DNA of 64,000 nucleotides, from NCBI RefSeq assembly GCF_010614725.1, contig NZ_JAAEHL010000004.1:465605-529604 (forward strand), in the 5' to 3' direction. This document shows positions 16,988-26,549 of the stretch, piece by piece. The DNA is from Flavobacterium ajazii. GTDB taxonomy: Bacteria > Bacteroidota > Bacteroidia > Flavobacteriales > Flavobacteriaceae. Under the pieces are notes generated by a model. The model was not told the DNA's origin. It did not search any database and saw only the letters and a list, made by a program, of their open reading frames with translations. The stretch's first letter is position 1, and each line of letters begins with the position of its first letter. Made by a program: the position numbers and the translations under genes.

Positions 16988-19900
16988 TTATCTTTTTAAT
17001 GAAAAATGCCCTTTATAGACTTTCCCATTTGCCCTTGTTACCACAAACCAGTAATCTGTTGAAGGTAATTGGTGTGCACTAAAAGTTCCGTCCCAAGCTG
17101 AAGTTGCATTTAATTCTTTAATAAATTTACCATATCTGTCGAAAATTTTGGTATTTATCGTAGGCTCAGTTTCTGAGAATTTTATTTTCCATGTATCATT
17201 GTATCCGTCTCCATTTGGCGTGAAAAACTTAGGGTAATTTAGCAAAAAGACTTCCTGATTTATAGTTCCGCAACCATTTTTATCGCGCACATATACAATA
17301 TAATCACCCGTTTGTAATCCCGAAAAAGTATTGCTGTCCTGATAGGTAATTCCGTCCACTGAATATTCATAATCTCCTAAACTGCTGTCGGCAAGTTCTA
17401 CCACAATTACATTCTCTTCGTCTGTCCAGTCCTTAGTGCCTATATTTAAAATTGTGGCGCTATTGGATAATTTTACCTCAAAGTTTTTAGTCGAAGAGCA
17501 AACTGTATTTCCATGATTTTGGGTCACAGTAACCGAATATGATCCTACATCGGAAACTGTTATCGATTGTGAAGCTGCACCTGTAGACCACAAATAACCA
17601 TCGAAACCTGAGCCTGCACTTATAGTAACATTTTTATTTTGACATAACGTAACAGTATCTGAAATAGCAATAACAGGCACGGCTACTAATCCTAAATTTA
17701 GCTGAACAACCTGATAACATTTATCATCCGAATCAATTCTCACATACAGTACCACATTACTCTGAGACAAATTGTAATTGGTTTGCGTTGTTATTTGTTC
17801 CGCAACAGTTTGATTTTGTGCTCCCGATAATGTTGTAAAAAAAGTAAAAGCGCAGGTAGTACAAGTCGTTATTTTAGCATTATAAATTGTCAGATCTACC
17901 TGTTCTGAACCATCATTATCAATATCACAAATAATATCCGAAACGTCATTTACAGGAATACTGGGTGATACTATTGATACCAAAACCGGTAATCTGTTAA
18001 TACTTTCACAGCCGTTTAAAGTCTGGGTAGCATAATACGTCACACCGTTTGAAAGTGAGGTCGCAGCCGGTAAAACGTTTCCGTTTACTGACGCATCATA
18101 CCAAACTATATTAGTCCCTGCAACAGATAAATTTGCAATAGTAGCTTTTTGAGTGGTACAAAAATTCTGTTGGGAATCTCCGGTTGGTACTGGTGTATTT
18201 TGAATGGTTATCGTTATTGGGATTCGTAAACTTTCACACATACTTACGGTTTGAGAAGCATAATAAGTCTGATTCTGCAAAATGGTTGAACCTGCCAGAA
18301 GATTTCCGTTTACAGCAGCGTCGTACCATTTGATATTCGTGCCGGTCACGGCAACATCGCTTAAAACCGCATTCTGCTGCACGCAAAAAGACTGATTGGC
18401 TGTTGCTGTCGGAAGCGGTTCAGTATTAACATACGGTTTTATCTCTACTTCGTTTGCCACAAGTGAAACACAGCCTAAAGTATTTTTTATAAGTATTTGA
18501 TACGTAGCCGGAGCTAAATTACTTTTTGACTTTGAAGTTGTCCAGTTTTGTCCATTATCAAAACTATAAGACGCAGCATCGTCAGAAATCGTGATAGCTC
18601 CTGTTAAGGTTAAACAATCCGGTTGTGTGACTGAAACCGTTGGCGTTGGCGGATAACCAGGCGGAATAGTAATTGTTGCCTTAATTGGTGTTGTTTCACA
18701 CAAGGTACTGTTTCGTGTTTTGACCCAATAATCACCGGGAACAAATCCGGTTTTTACATTACTTGTCTGCCAGGATAAACCATTATCAAAACTATACTCA
18801 GCATCTGGGCTGGTAACTGTAATTGTCCCATAAGGATTAGTACAAATTACAGGCTGAACAATATCTATCGTAGGTGTCTCACTAGAAACTGCTACTAAAT
18901 TAATATGAGCTGAAACCGGCGCCGAAATGCAGCTGGAACTTTTGGTGGTAACATTATAATCACCACCCGCCAAACCAGAAAAAACCATAGATGACTGATA
19001 ATTCACACCATCTACGCTATACAAAAGACCAGTGGGAGCTGTTACCGTAATAGTTCCTGAAGGGACATCACAATTGGGCTGCGTAGTTTCTACTGTCGGT
19101 TTTATAGGTCCGGATTTTACATTTATGGTTATCTCGTTGGAAAATACACGACAATTCGTAGAACTAATATTGGAACTGTCAGCGGTTGCCAAACGGTATT
19201 TATAAGTACCAACAGCACCTGAAACAAAAGTATAGGTAGCGGCATTTGCTCCCGAAACATCTGTCCAGGTTATTCCTCCATCAGTACTATTTTGCCATTG
19301 ATAACCAGCCGTTGTATAAGCAGAAGAAGAAACAGATCCACTAAGTGTAATTGATCTTGATTCTCCTTCACAAACTTCAAGGTTCGTTACCGACTCGTTT
19401 ACAATTGCCGAAGTAACCGTTGGTCCGCAGGCTCTAAAAGTAATATCATCCAGAGCGATATCATTGCCCGGAGCAGCACCTGCTTTATTATTTCGCATTC
19501 GGATAACAACTGTTGAAACTCCTGATGGTGTGGTAAAAAAGAATCCGTATTGTTTCCATGTCGCACTACTCGACAAAGCAATATCTCCTGTATTGTAGGT
19601 TCCTAAAATTGCCCCGCTGGTATCTTCAATTGTAAAAGTAATATTAGGCGGACTATTGTCCTGGCTTCTCAGTAGATTCATAATCCAGGCAGCAAATTCA
19701 TAAGTTGTACCTGCACACAAGCCGGAAACCGTATTTTTATAGAAATAATCTGTAGTCGAAAGGCTGGCGTTTACCACCATCATATAACCTCCGCCTGTAT
19801 GGTCTGTAGTTGTCCACCATGTTCCTGCTGTATTTGTTCTGCTTTCAACTGTATAAGAACCATCGCTTGGAAAATCTGCTGTAGTCCATGTATAACTGGT

Positions 19901-20056
19901 AATTCCTGTTCCTAAAGCTGTTCCGTGAGTCGAAGTTCCGGAACCAAAATCGATTTTAACCACAGGATCTCCCAAACTGCCGGTACACAATTGTGCCTGT
20001 AATTTTGGTACCAAAAAAAGTATGATTACTACTAAATAAAAGCTTTTACTGTTCAA
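16988..20056 (-). CDS. Large surface protein with T9SS type B (gliding motility-associated) C-terminal domain
   Basis: 1022 residues. Signal peptide about 1-22; an N-terminal carbohydrate-binding-like beta domain (about 25-210, with 'TSGAILGTYNTGDIAL', 'MRNNKAGAAPGNDIALDDI'); Ig-like domain (about 220-315); three to four copies of a short repeat of the form QPxCxxxTGxITVTxPxxxYSxDxGxxWQ (about 320-540) similar to SprB repeats; two copies of an Ig-like TATANQSFC/QNFCTTQ...IKWYDAAVNGN module; and a C-terminal type B domain (PKFFTPNGDGYNDTW ... AWDGTFSAHQLPSTDYWFVV). Such proteins are exported by T9SS and displayed on or released from the surface, acting as adhesins or carbohydrate binders. The exact ligand is unknown. 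Confidence 0.88.
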   Translation of the reverse strand: MNSKSFYLVVIILFLVPKLQAQLCTGSLGDPVVKIDFGSGTSTHGTALGTGITSYTWTTADFPSDGSYTVESRTNTAGTWWTTTDHTGGGYMMVVNASLSTTDYFYKNTVSGLCAGTTYEFAAWIMNLLRSQDNSPPNITFTIEDTSGAILGTYNTGDIALSSSATWKQYGFFFTTPSGVSTVVIRMRNNKAGAAPGNDIALDDITFRACGPTVTSAIVNESVTNLEVCEGESRSITLSGSVSSSAYTTAGYQWQNSTDGGITWTDVSGANAATYTFVSGAVGTYKYRLATADSSNISSTNCRVFSNEITINVKSGPIKPTVETTQPNCDVPSGTITVTAPTGLLYSVDGVNYQSSMVFSGLAGGDYNVTTKSSSCISAPVSAHINLVAVSSETPTIDIVQPVICTNPYGTITVTSPDAEYSFDNGLSWQTSNVKTGFVPGDYWVKTRNSTLCETTPIKATITIPPGYPPTPTVSVTQPDCLTLTGAITISDDAASYSFDNGQNWTTSKSKSNLAPATYQILIKNTLGCVSLVANEVEIKPYVNTEPLPTATANQSFCVQQNAVLSDVAVTGTNIKWYDAAVNGNLLAGSTILQNQTYYASQTVSMCESLRIPITITIQNTPVPTGDSQQNFCTTQKATIANLSVAGTNIVWYDASVNGNVLPAATSLSNGVTYYATQTLNGCESINRLPVLVSIVSPSIPVNDVSDIICDIDNDGSEQVDLTIYNAKITTCTTCAFTFFTTLSGAQNQTVAEQITTQTNYNLSQSNVVLYVRIDSDDKCYQVVQLNLGLVAVPVIAISDTVTLCQNKNVTISAGSGFDGYLWSTGAASQSITVSDVGSYSVTVTQNHGNTVCSSTKNFEVKLSNSATILNIGTKDWTDEENVIVVELADSSLGDYEYSVDGITYQDSNTFSGLQTGDYIVYVRDKNGCGTINQEVFLLNYPKFFTPNGDGYNDTWKIKFSETEPTINTKIFDRYGKFIKELNATSAWDGTFSAHQLPSTDYWFVVTRANGKVYKGHFSLKR

Positions 20057-20240
20057 AATAGATTCATTTTATTGCAGTAAAACTACTTTATAATAGAATG
20101 AATAGTTAAACTTTTAGACCAATCTGTATAAATGAACGATGAATCATAAACTACTATCTATTAATGCTTTATTTCTAAGTTAAATCTTTAACACAAGCAT
20201 AGTTATATCACTAAGAATGAATAGCTAACATAATTATTTT

Positions 20241-21464
20241 TTACCATTTTGTCTTCTCAGAGAATCTGGAAACCATCATAGAACAGATGACATCTCCGTT
20301 AGCATTCAATAAAGTAGCTATCGGATCGACCAAAGTACCCAAAATCATCGCAACAGGAAGTGCCTGCTCCATTGGAAAACCGTAAACTGTTATGGCCAGA
20401 ATTTCGCCAATATAACCTCCGTTTGGAATTCCGCCTTCGACAATGGAAACTACAACTGTAATTCCGAGAGCTAAAAGAATCGTCATAGGATCTGTAAAAT
20501 CTTTTCCAAACATCGCAAACAGAAAAGTAATTTTTAGGATGGATGACATACTCGAACCGTCTTTATGCAAAGGCGCACCAAGTGGAATTACCAAATTTCG
20601 AACATGTGCTGGAATTCCCATTTTTTGTGCAGCATCCAAATTCGCCGGAATAGTGGCAATACTGCTGCAGGTTCCTACAGCCGTTAAAGACGGCATTATA
20701 TTGTTGCTCCAAAAAACTTTTAAAGCTCTTTTTCCGCCAGCGACAAATGCATACAAACTAAAAAATACAAAGAAATAGAAAATGCAGGCTGCATAATAAA
20801 CCGCCATTGGTTTTGCATAAACGCCAAATAACTGCGGACCAAAAATACCAACCTGATAAGCAAAATAAGCTCCTAAACCAATTGGTGCAGATTTCATAAT
20901 GATATTCAAAAGCTGTTTCATGACTTCATTTCCTGAATCTAGAAAACTCTTAAAAGCCTTTCCTTTTTCTCCTGATTGTAATGTGGCAAAACCGACTAAA
21001 AAAGAGAAAATAATCAAAGCTAACATGCTTTTTCGAGACAATAGTTCGAAGAAATCATTTGCTGTAAGCAGTTTTGCAATTTGATCTCCCGCCGACCCTG
21101 AGGTTACTTCTTCAAACGGAACTTTAGCAATCGCTATGTCTTCATGTATTGGAAAAAGATAAACCGCGCAAATCATTACAATGGCCGAAATCAAAATTGT
21201 AGTGAGAAAAACGAGAATCATGATAACAAACAGTTTTCCTAATTTTTCTGTTCGTTCCAAATTAGCAATTGAAGAGCCAATCGTGAAAAATATAAGTGGA
21301 ATAATGGCTGTGAAAAGTAAATTCAGGAAAATATCGCCCAGTGGTTTTATGATCAAAACATCTTCTCCAAATACCAACCCGAAAATACTTCCGATTATAA
21401 TTCCGCCAAGAAGCCATAAAATACTGCTGTAACTCTGCAAAAAATTGATTTTCTTAACTTCCAT
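20241..21464 (-). CDS. Dicarboxylate/amino acid:cation symporter (DAACS/SLC1 family)
   Basis: 407 residues with eight membrane helices plus two hairpins. The family signatures are present: a serine-rich hairpin replaced here by TAVGTCSSIATIPANLD, the IPLGAPLHKDGSSM segment (the NMDGT-like motif region), and a C-terminal VDPIATLLNANGD substrate/sodium site. It is related to GltP/DctA but belongs to the divergent Bacteroidetes branch in which NMDGT becomes HKDGS. It likely imports C4-dicarboxylates or an acidic amino acid with sodium or protons in the inner membrane. Upstream is a 145-bp inverted-repeat element, so it seems to be a single-gene unit. Confidence 0.88.
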   Translation of the reverse strand: MEVKKINFLQSYSSILWLLGGIIIGSIFGLVFGEDVLIIKPLGDIFLNLLFTAIIPLIFFTIGSSIANLERTEKLGKLFVIMILVFLTTILISAIVMICAVYLFPIHEDIAIAKVPFEEVTSGSAGDQIAKLLTANDFFELLSRKSMLALIIFSFLVGFATLQSGEKGKAFKSFLDSGNEVMKQLLNIIMKSAPIGLGAYFAYQVGIFGPQLFGVYAKPMAVYYAACIFYFFVFFSLYAFVAGGKRALKVFWSNNIMPSLTAVGTCSSIATIPANLDAAQKMGIPAHVRNLVIPLGAPLHKDGSSMSSILKITFLFAMFGKDFTDPMTILLALGITVVVSIVEGGIPNGGYIGEILAITVYGFPMEQALPVAMILGTLVDPIATLLNANGDVICSMMVSRFSEKTKW

Positions 21465-21502
21465 AACGACACAAGGATTTAGAATTCAGCAAGCTTTATA
21501 TT

Positions 21503-21647
21503 TTTTAAACACATAGAAGCATAGAATTACTTTGCGTAAAAAGGCGTTTCACTCATTTAAAAAACATATCTATGTGTGAAAAATATGTTTCTCTTTAAAT
21601 TCTCTCAACTAAAATTAAAAAAATCTATGTTCCTATGTATTTAAAAA
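21503..21647. repeat. 145-bp element with 24-bp imperfect terminal inverted repeats
   Basis: The left end (21503-21526) and right end (21624-21647) are inverse complements at 21 of 24 positions, with the core ACATAGA-GCATAGA. No open frame lies inside. It looks like a MITE-like or palindromic intergenic repeat between the symporter and the methyltransferase. Confidence 0.6.
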
Positions 21648-21653
21648 TTTCAA

Positions 21654-22316
21654 CTATTTCTCCAGAACTATTGTTGTAAAAGCTCTATCAGCCAATTCGC
21701 CGGTTTTGCTTTTTACTTTTTCAGTCTGTGTTTCGGTATAAACGATTTTGAAATCTGATTTTTTAATTAAATCCTGCGCTTTTTCGGTGCTGTACAATTC
21801 AAATTCGAATTGCGTAAAAGGCAGTTTTTTCATAAAATCTTCTTCGGCAAATGTCAGACAGAAATTTCCGTTTGGCTTTAAAACCCTGTAAATTTCCGAA
21901 AGCAATTCTTCGGGTTTCTGCCAAAAATAAATTGTATTTACAGTAAATATTTTATCGAATAATTCAGACTCAAACGGAATTGTATTTCCGTCATAAATTG
22001 AAAAGAAAGCCTGTTTTTGAGAAACAAAATTTCGATTGATCTGACGCGCTTCCTGAAACATCAGTTCCGACATTTCCAGTCCGTAATATTTTAGTTTTTC
22101 GGCTTGTTCAAACAAAAATTCTACGTGACCTGCGTTTCCGTGACCCAGTTCCAAAATTCTGTTTTCATTTGAAATATTTAGATTCAGAATCGAATGTTTC
22201 GTCATATTGATGTTTGTTTCGTTCATCATATTGCCCATTTCGATTCCTTTTTCTCCTGTTGGATGTTTTAACTGGGAGGCAATTTCCTGTAATTCTTCAT
22301 TTTTCATAATGTTCAA
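21654..22316 (-). CDS. Class I SAM-dependent methyltransferase
   Basis: 220 residues. Motif I is ILELGHGNAGHVEFL (about 52-66, SAM-binding Gly loop), followed by YYGLEMSELM (motif II acidic residue), FSIYDGNTIPFES (motif III) and FDKIFTVNTIYFWQKPEELLSEIYRVLKPNGNF (UbiE/COQ5-like Methyltransf_11). The substrate is unknown; candidates range from small metabolites to thiols or metalloids. It is not obviously linked to the metF operon, since about 270 bp of repeats lies between. An alternative start two codons downstream (MKNEELQ) is possible. Confidence 0.85.
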   Translation of the reverse strand: MNIMKNEELQEIASQLKHPTGEKGIEMGNMMNETNINMTKHSILNLNISNENRILELGHGNAGHVEFLFEQAEKLKYYGLEMSELMFQEARQINRNFVSQKQAFFSIYDGNTIPFESELFDKIFTVNTIYFWQKPEELLSEIYRVLKPNGNFCLTFAEEDFMKKLPFTQFEFELYSTEKAQDLIKKSDFKIVYTETQTEKVKSKTGELADRAFTTIVLEK

Positions 22317-22351
22317 ATTTAATACAAATTGAAATTAAAACTCCTAATGCC

Positions 22352-22430
22352 TTAGCCCAGATGGGAACGGCATCCTTTTGTGGCGGGGTTCGCCACAAAA
22401 GATATAGTGCACAGCTGGAATTAGCTCCTA
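22352..22430. repeat. Structured intergenic repeat, copy 1
   Basis: The sequence TTAGCCCaGATGGGAAC leads into an 11-bp perfect stem CTTTTGTGGCG / CGCCACAAAAG with loop GGGTT, then GATATAGTGCACAGCTGGAA and TTAGCTCC. A second copy at 28788 keeps the flanks and the loop while the stem bases change in pairs. I recognise the flanking words as a common dispersed flavobacterial intergenic element of unknown role. Confidence 0.8.
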
Positions 22431-22474
22431 AAACTTTTTATTCTTAGCCTTTCAGAAGAAACAAGCTTACTTTA

Positions 22475-22587
22475 TTTTTACCATTAAGGCATTAAGAAAA
22501 TTAAGCTAAACTTTATAAGCTTATCACTAAATGGTAAAAAGAAAATTAAGACCTCGCTTTATGAACTTAATCTCTTAATGGTAAAAA
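22475..22587. repeat. 113-bp element with 22-bp terminal inverted repeats beside metF
   Basis: Ends at 22475-22496 and 22566-22587 are inverse complements at 20 of 22 positions (TTTTTACCATTAAGG...). A partial internal copy, AAATGGTAAAAAG, lies near 22530. The right end stops one base before the metF stop codon, so it may double as a 3' hairpin of the met operon. Confidence 0.6.
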
Positions 22588-22588
22588 A

Positions 22589-23545
22589 CTAAAAAACCTG
22601 ACTTGCAATCTGGCGGATATTCTCAGATTTACCCATTGAATAATAATGTAAAAACGGAACTCCGGCGGCTTTTAATTCTAATGACTGCTGGATCGCCCAC
22701 TCGACTCCGACTTGTTTGATTTCAGCGTTGTTTTTGCATTTATCAACTGCGTGAATCAAATCTTCTGGTAAATCGATACGGAAAATCTGAGGCAGAATCT
22801 GCATGTGTTTTTGAACTGCGATTGGCTTAATTCCCGGAATAATTGGTACTGTAATGCCCATTTCCCTTGCTTTTTCCACAAAAGCAAAATATTTAGCATT
22901 GTCGAAAAACATTTGCGTTACCACATAATCTGCACCTGCATCTACTTTTTCTTTTAGTCGTCGCAAATCAGACTGCAAAGAAGGAGACTCCAGATGTTTC
23001 TCCGGATAACCGGCAACACCAATACAAAAATCGGCTCTGTTGTCGACATCCATTACTTCATGAAGGTATTTTCCGCAATTCAGATCATTTATTTGTCTAA
23101 CCAGATCAACAGCATAATGATTACCGCCCTCTTTAGGAACGAAAGACTGTTCGTGTTTCATCGCGTCACCACGAAGCGCCATCACATTATTAATTCCCAG
23201 ATAGTGACAATCCACTAACACATATTCCGTTTCTTCCTTAGTAAATCCTCCGCAAAGTAAATGCGGCACAGTATCTACATTGTATTTATGCTTTATAGAA
23301 GCACAGATTCCAAGCGTTCCCGGACGCATACGGGTCATTTTTTTGTCTAAAAGTCCGTTACCTTTATCAATGTAAATGTACTCTTCACGAGAAGTTGTTA
23401 CATCAATAAACGGCGGATTAAACTCCATTAACGGATCAATATTATCGTATAATTCCTGAATGCTTTTCCCCTTTTGAGGAGGAATAATTTCAAATGAGAA
23501 TAATGTTTTTCCTTTGGCGTTTTCTATATGTTCTGTTACTTTCAT
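22589..23545 (-). CDS. metF: 5,10-methylenetetrahydrofolate reductase
   Basis: 318 residues, the usual bacterial MetF length. It has the FAD-binding TIM-barrel motifs: SFEIIPPQKG near the N-terminus with the catalytic Glu, FIDVTTSREE, LLCGGFTKEE, NNVMALRGD, FCIGVAGYPEKH, DYVVTQMFFDN and PIIPGIKP. It reduces methylene-THF to methyl-THF in the cytoplasm, supplying the methyl group used by MetH. It is the last gene of the met operon, 92 bp after metH, with a heptad repeat hairpin between. Expression is presumably controlled by the SAM-I riboswitch upstream of the first metH gene. Confidence 0.95.
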   Translation of the reverse strand: MKVTEHIENAKGKTLFSFEIIPPQKGKSIQELYDNIDPLMEFNPPFIDVTTSREEYIYIDKGNGLLDKKMTRMRPGTLGICASIKHKYNVDTVPHLLCGGFTKEETEYVLVDCHYLGINNVMALRGDAMKHEQSFVPKEGGNHYAVDLVRQINDLNCGKYLHEVMDVDNRADFCIGVAGYPEKHLESPSLQSDLRRLKEKVDAGADYVVTQMFFDNAKYFAFVEKAREMGITVPIIPGIKPIAVQKHMQILPQIFRIDLPEDLIHAVDKCKNNAEIKQVGVEWAIQQSLELKAAGVPFLHYYSMGKSENIRQIASQVF

Positions 23546-23557
23546 TATTTGTTTTTT

Positions 23558-23622
23558 GTTTCAGGTTTAAGGTTTAAGGTTTCAAGTTCTCTACAGCAAC
23601 TTGAAACTTTAAACCTGAAACC
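23558..23622. repeat. Period-7 inverted repeat between metH and metF
   Basis: Heptads TTTCAGG, TTTAAGG, TTTAAGG, TTTCAAG are followed after a 9-nt loop by their inverse complements CTTGAAA, CTTTAAA, CCTGAAA. In RNA this would be a long hairpin of about 25 bp, placed 13 bp before the metF start. The same heptads recur at 35579. Confidence 0.75.
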
Positions 23623-23637
23623 AAAATAACTTTTTCG

Positions 23638-26313
23638 TTAATCTGCTATATTAGGGTTTAACCATTTCATGGCGTAATCAAGCGGTACATTTCGGCGTTT
23701 GGCGTAATCTGTGACCTGATCTTCTTTTATTTTTCCGAGTCCGAAATAGCGGCTTTTTGGGTTTCCGAAATAATATCCTGAAACCGATGAAGCCGGCCAC
23801 ATTGCCATACTTTCTGTCAGCTTTACTCCTATTTGTTTTTCAACATCCAAAAGCTTCCAGATTGTCGGTTTTTCCAAGTGATCTGGACAAGCAGGATAAC
23901 CTGGCGCTGGACGAATTCCTTTATAACTTTCTTTGATCAATTCTTCATTAGTTAAAGATTCTTCGCTATCATAACCCCAGAAATCTTTACGCACTCTCTC
24001 GTGAAGATATTCGGCGAAAGCCTCAGCAAAACGATCCGCAAGCGCTTTAACCATAATCGAATTATAATCGTCTAAATTCTTTTCGTATTCCGCCGCCCAT
24101 TCATCAACACCAAAACCAGTTGTTACACAGAATGCGCCCATATAATCATCGATTCCGCTTTCTTTTGGCAGAATAAAATCGGCCAAAGCGATGTTTGGAG
24201 CGCCTTTTGTTTTTTGTGACTGCTGACGAAGCGTTAAGAATTTCTCTAATACTTTTCCGTTTTCATCACGTAATTCAATATCATCGTCATCAACCTGATT
24301 CGCAGGGAAAATTCCGTAAATACCTTTTGCTTTTAGTTTTTTCTCTGCTAAAATTACTTTCAGCATTGCCTGAGCATCATTAAAAACCGAAGTCGCTTCT
24401 TTACCCACAACCTCATCCGTTAAAATTGCCGGATATTTTCCGTACAATTCCCAAGTCTGGAAAAATGGTGTCCAGTCGATATACGGAACCAAAACATCCA
24501 ATTCTACTTCGATGGTTTGTGCGCCGATTACTTTTGGTTTAACTGGAGTATATTCGCTCCAATCCAATGGTAATTTGTTTTTACGGGCATCTTCAATCGT
24601 CAAGAAATTCTTGTCTCTCGAACGGTTCAAGAACGTTTCTCTAAACGAATCGTATTCTGCGCGAATATCTGCAGCATATATTTTTCTATTATGATCTAAC
24701 AGATTTCCGGCAACGGTAACAGCTCTCGAAGCATCGTTTACGTGAATTACCGTTTCTCTGTATTGAGGTGCAATTTTCACGGCTGTATGCGCGCGAGAAG
24801 TTGTTGCTCCACCAATCATAATTGGGATTTTAATATCTTGTTTGTCTAATTCTTTGGCCAAATAAACCATTTCGTCAAGCGAAGGTGTGATCAGTCCACT
24901 TAATCCAATAATATCAACTTCGTGTTCAATCGCTGCCGCAATAATTTTCTCTGGAGCAACCATTACACCTAAGTCAACAATCTCGTAATTGTTACAAGCT
25001 AAAACTACCGAAACGATGTTTTTACCAATATCATGAACGTCACCTTTTACAGTTGCCATTAAGATTTTTCCGTTTCCTTGTTTGTCTCCGGCTTGTTTGC
25101 TGGCTTCAATAAAAGGTAATAAATAAGCCACCGCTTTTTTCATTACACGTGCCGATTTTACTACCTGTGGCAAGAACATTTTTCCGCTTCCGAATAAATC
25201 TCCAACCACATTCATTCCCGCCATTAAGTTGATCTCGATAACTTCGATTGGTTTTGTTGCTGCCAAACGCGCTTCTTCAACATCTTCTTCAATGTAAGTA
25301 TCAACACCTTTTACCAATGAATGCGTAATACGCTCCTGAACAGTTCCTAATCGCCATTCCTGAACGGCTTTTTCGTCACTTTTTGCTTCACCTTTTACGC
25401 TTTCAGCAAAATCCAAAAGTCTTTCGGTTGCATCGTTGCGTCTATCTAAAATTACGTCTTCAACGTATTCTAATAAATCTTTCGGAATATCATCATAAAT
25501 CGTCAGCATTTCTGGGTTTACGATTCCCATTGTCATTCCTTCTTTAATCGCGTGGTATAAAAATACCGAGTGCATCGCTTCACGAACGGTATCGTTTCCT
25601 CTAAAAGAGAACGAAACGTTACTCACTCCACCGCTGATATGCGCATGCGGAAGGTTTTCACGAACCCATTTTGTTCCTCTAAAGAAATCCAATGCGTTCA
25701 ATCTATGCTCTTCCATTCCCGTTGCAACTGGGAAAATATTCAAATCGAAAATAATATCCTGCGGAGGAAACCCAACCTTGTTCACCAAAATATCATACGA
25801 ACGCGCACAAATTTCCACTCTACGATCGTAATTATCGGCCTGACCTACTTCGTCAAAAGCCATAACAATCGCTGCCGCTCCGTAACGTTTGATTAATTTA
25901 GCATGGTGAATAAAAGCTTCTTCTCCTTCTTTTAACGAAATCGAGTTTACAACGCTTTTTCCTTGTACTACTTTAAGACCTGCTTCAATGATTTCCCATT
26001 TCGAACTATCGATCATAATTGGCACTCTCGAAATGTCTGGTTCTGCAGCAATCAAGTTTAGGAATTTGGTCATGGCAGTTACCCCGTCCAACATTCCCTC
26101 ATCCATATTGATATCGATGATTTGCGCTCCTCCTTCTACCTGCTGTCTTGCAATATCAAGTGCCTCGTCATATTTCTCTTCCTTGATTAATCTCAAGAAT
26201 TTTCTTGAACCTGTTACGTTTGTACGCTCACCAACATTCACGAAAACACTTTCCGGCGTAATAATCAACGGTTCTAATCCTGATAATACAAGGTCTCTTC
26301 TTTTTTCTGTCAT
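23638..26313 (-). CDS. metH: Methionine synthase, pterin/B12/activation part of a split MetH
   Basis: 891 residues, equal to domains 2-4 of cobalamin-dependent MetH. Pterin-binding domain (about 15-290: [39 protein letters not shown]); B12 cap (about 320-410); B12-binding Rossmann domain with the DVHDIG motif at about residue 425 whose His replaces the lower ligand of cobalamin, plus [11 protein letters not shown]; activation domain that binds SAM (C-terminal third: [32 protein letters not shown]). The homocysteine-binding domain is encoded separately at 27689-28693. Together they transfer methyl from methyl-THF to homocysteine. Split MetH is usual in Bacteroidetes. A DUF1016 gene separates the two parts. 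Confidence 0.95.
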   Translation of the reverse strand: MTEKRRDLVLSGLEPLIITPESVFVNVGERTNVTGSRKFLRLIKEEKYDEALDIARQQVEGGAQIIDINMDEGMLDGVTAMTKFLNLIAAEPDISRVPIMIDSSKWEIIEAGLKVVQGKSVVNSISLKEGEEAFIHHAKLIKRYGAAAIVMAFDEVGQADNYDRRVEICARSYDILVNKVGFPPQDIIFDLNIFPVATGMEEHRLNALDFFRGTKWVRENLPHAHISGGVSNVSFSFRGNDTVREAMHSVFLYHAIKEGMTMGIVNPEMLTIYDDIPKDLLEYVEDVILDRRNDATERLLDFAESVKGEAKSDEKAVQEWRLGTVQERITHSLVKGVDTYIEEDVEEARLAATKPIEVIEINLMAGMNVVGDLFGSGKMFLPQVVKSARVMKKAVAYLLPFIEASKQAGDKQGNGKILMATVKGDVHDIGKNIVSVVLACNNYEIVDLGVMVAPEKIIAAAIEHEVDIIGLSGLITPSLDEMVYLAKELDKQDIKIPIMIGGATTSRAHTAVKIAPQYRETVIHVNDASRAVTVAGNLLDHNRKIYAADIRAEYDSFRETFLNRSRDKNFLTIEDARKNKLPLDWSEYTPVKPKVIGAQTIEVELDVLVPYIDWTPFFQTWELYGKYPAILTDEVVGKEATSVFNDAQAMLKVILAEKKLKAKGIYGIFPANQVDDDDIELRDENGKVLEKFLTLRQQSQKTKGAPNIALADFILPKESGIDDYMGAFCVTTGFGVDEWAAEYEKNLDDYNSIMVKALADRFAEAFAEYLHERVRKDFWGYDSEESLTNEELIKESYKGIRPAPGYPACPDHLEKPTIWKLLDVEKQIGVKLTESMAMWPASSVSGYYFGNPKSRYFGLGKIKEDQVTDYAKRRNVPLDYAMKWLNPNIAD

Positions 26314-26320
26314 TTTTTTT

Positions 26321-26362
26321 TTAAGTTACTGAGATCCTGAGATACTAAGGTTCTAAGTTTTT
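26321..26362. repeat. Period-8 repeat upstream of second metH gene
   Basis: Octads of the form TRAGnnnC in a row (TGAGATCC, TGAGATAC, TAAGGTTC, TAAGTTTT), 8-50 bp before the metH start. Related copies stand at 28707 and 29136 in the same operon leader. Confidence 0.7.
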
Positions 26363-26408
26363 TATTCTATATTTTTTAGGTCTTTAAACCTGTAATCTTT
26401 TTAATACT

Positions 26409-26498
26409 TTGGGCGTGTCCCTCCGGGTCGGGCTATCCGTTACAAGTCCTCGCTCTTCCTTCGTCAAGCTGTGGGCTTTTCACTTCTATCCCTCACGC
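26409..26498. repeat. GGGCGTG...CTCACGC flavobacterial intergenic repeat
   Basis: GC-rich for this genome. It begins GGGCGTGTCCCTCCGGGTCG, continues GGGCTATCCG, and ends ATCCCTCACGC. The words GGGCGTG, GGGTCGGGCT and ATCCCTCACGC are typical of a dispersed repeat of Flavobacterium genomes. One copy here, between the DUF1016 gene and the second metH gene. Confidence 0.7.
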
Positions 26499-26549
26499 AA
26501 ACTCGGTTTCATAAGTCCATTTATGTTTTCCAAGTTTCAATTTTATTAT

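Noticed and set aside
26409..26498. Third SAM riboswitch upstream of the second metH gene
   Set aside because: GC-rich and hairpin-forming, but lacks the S-box words (GATGAAACC, GCAACC); it matches a dispersed repeat instead, and lies on the 3' side of the DUF1016 gene.
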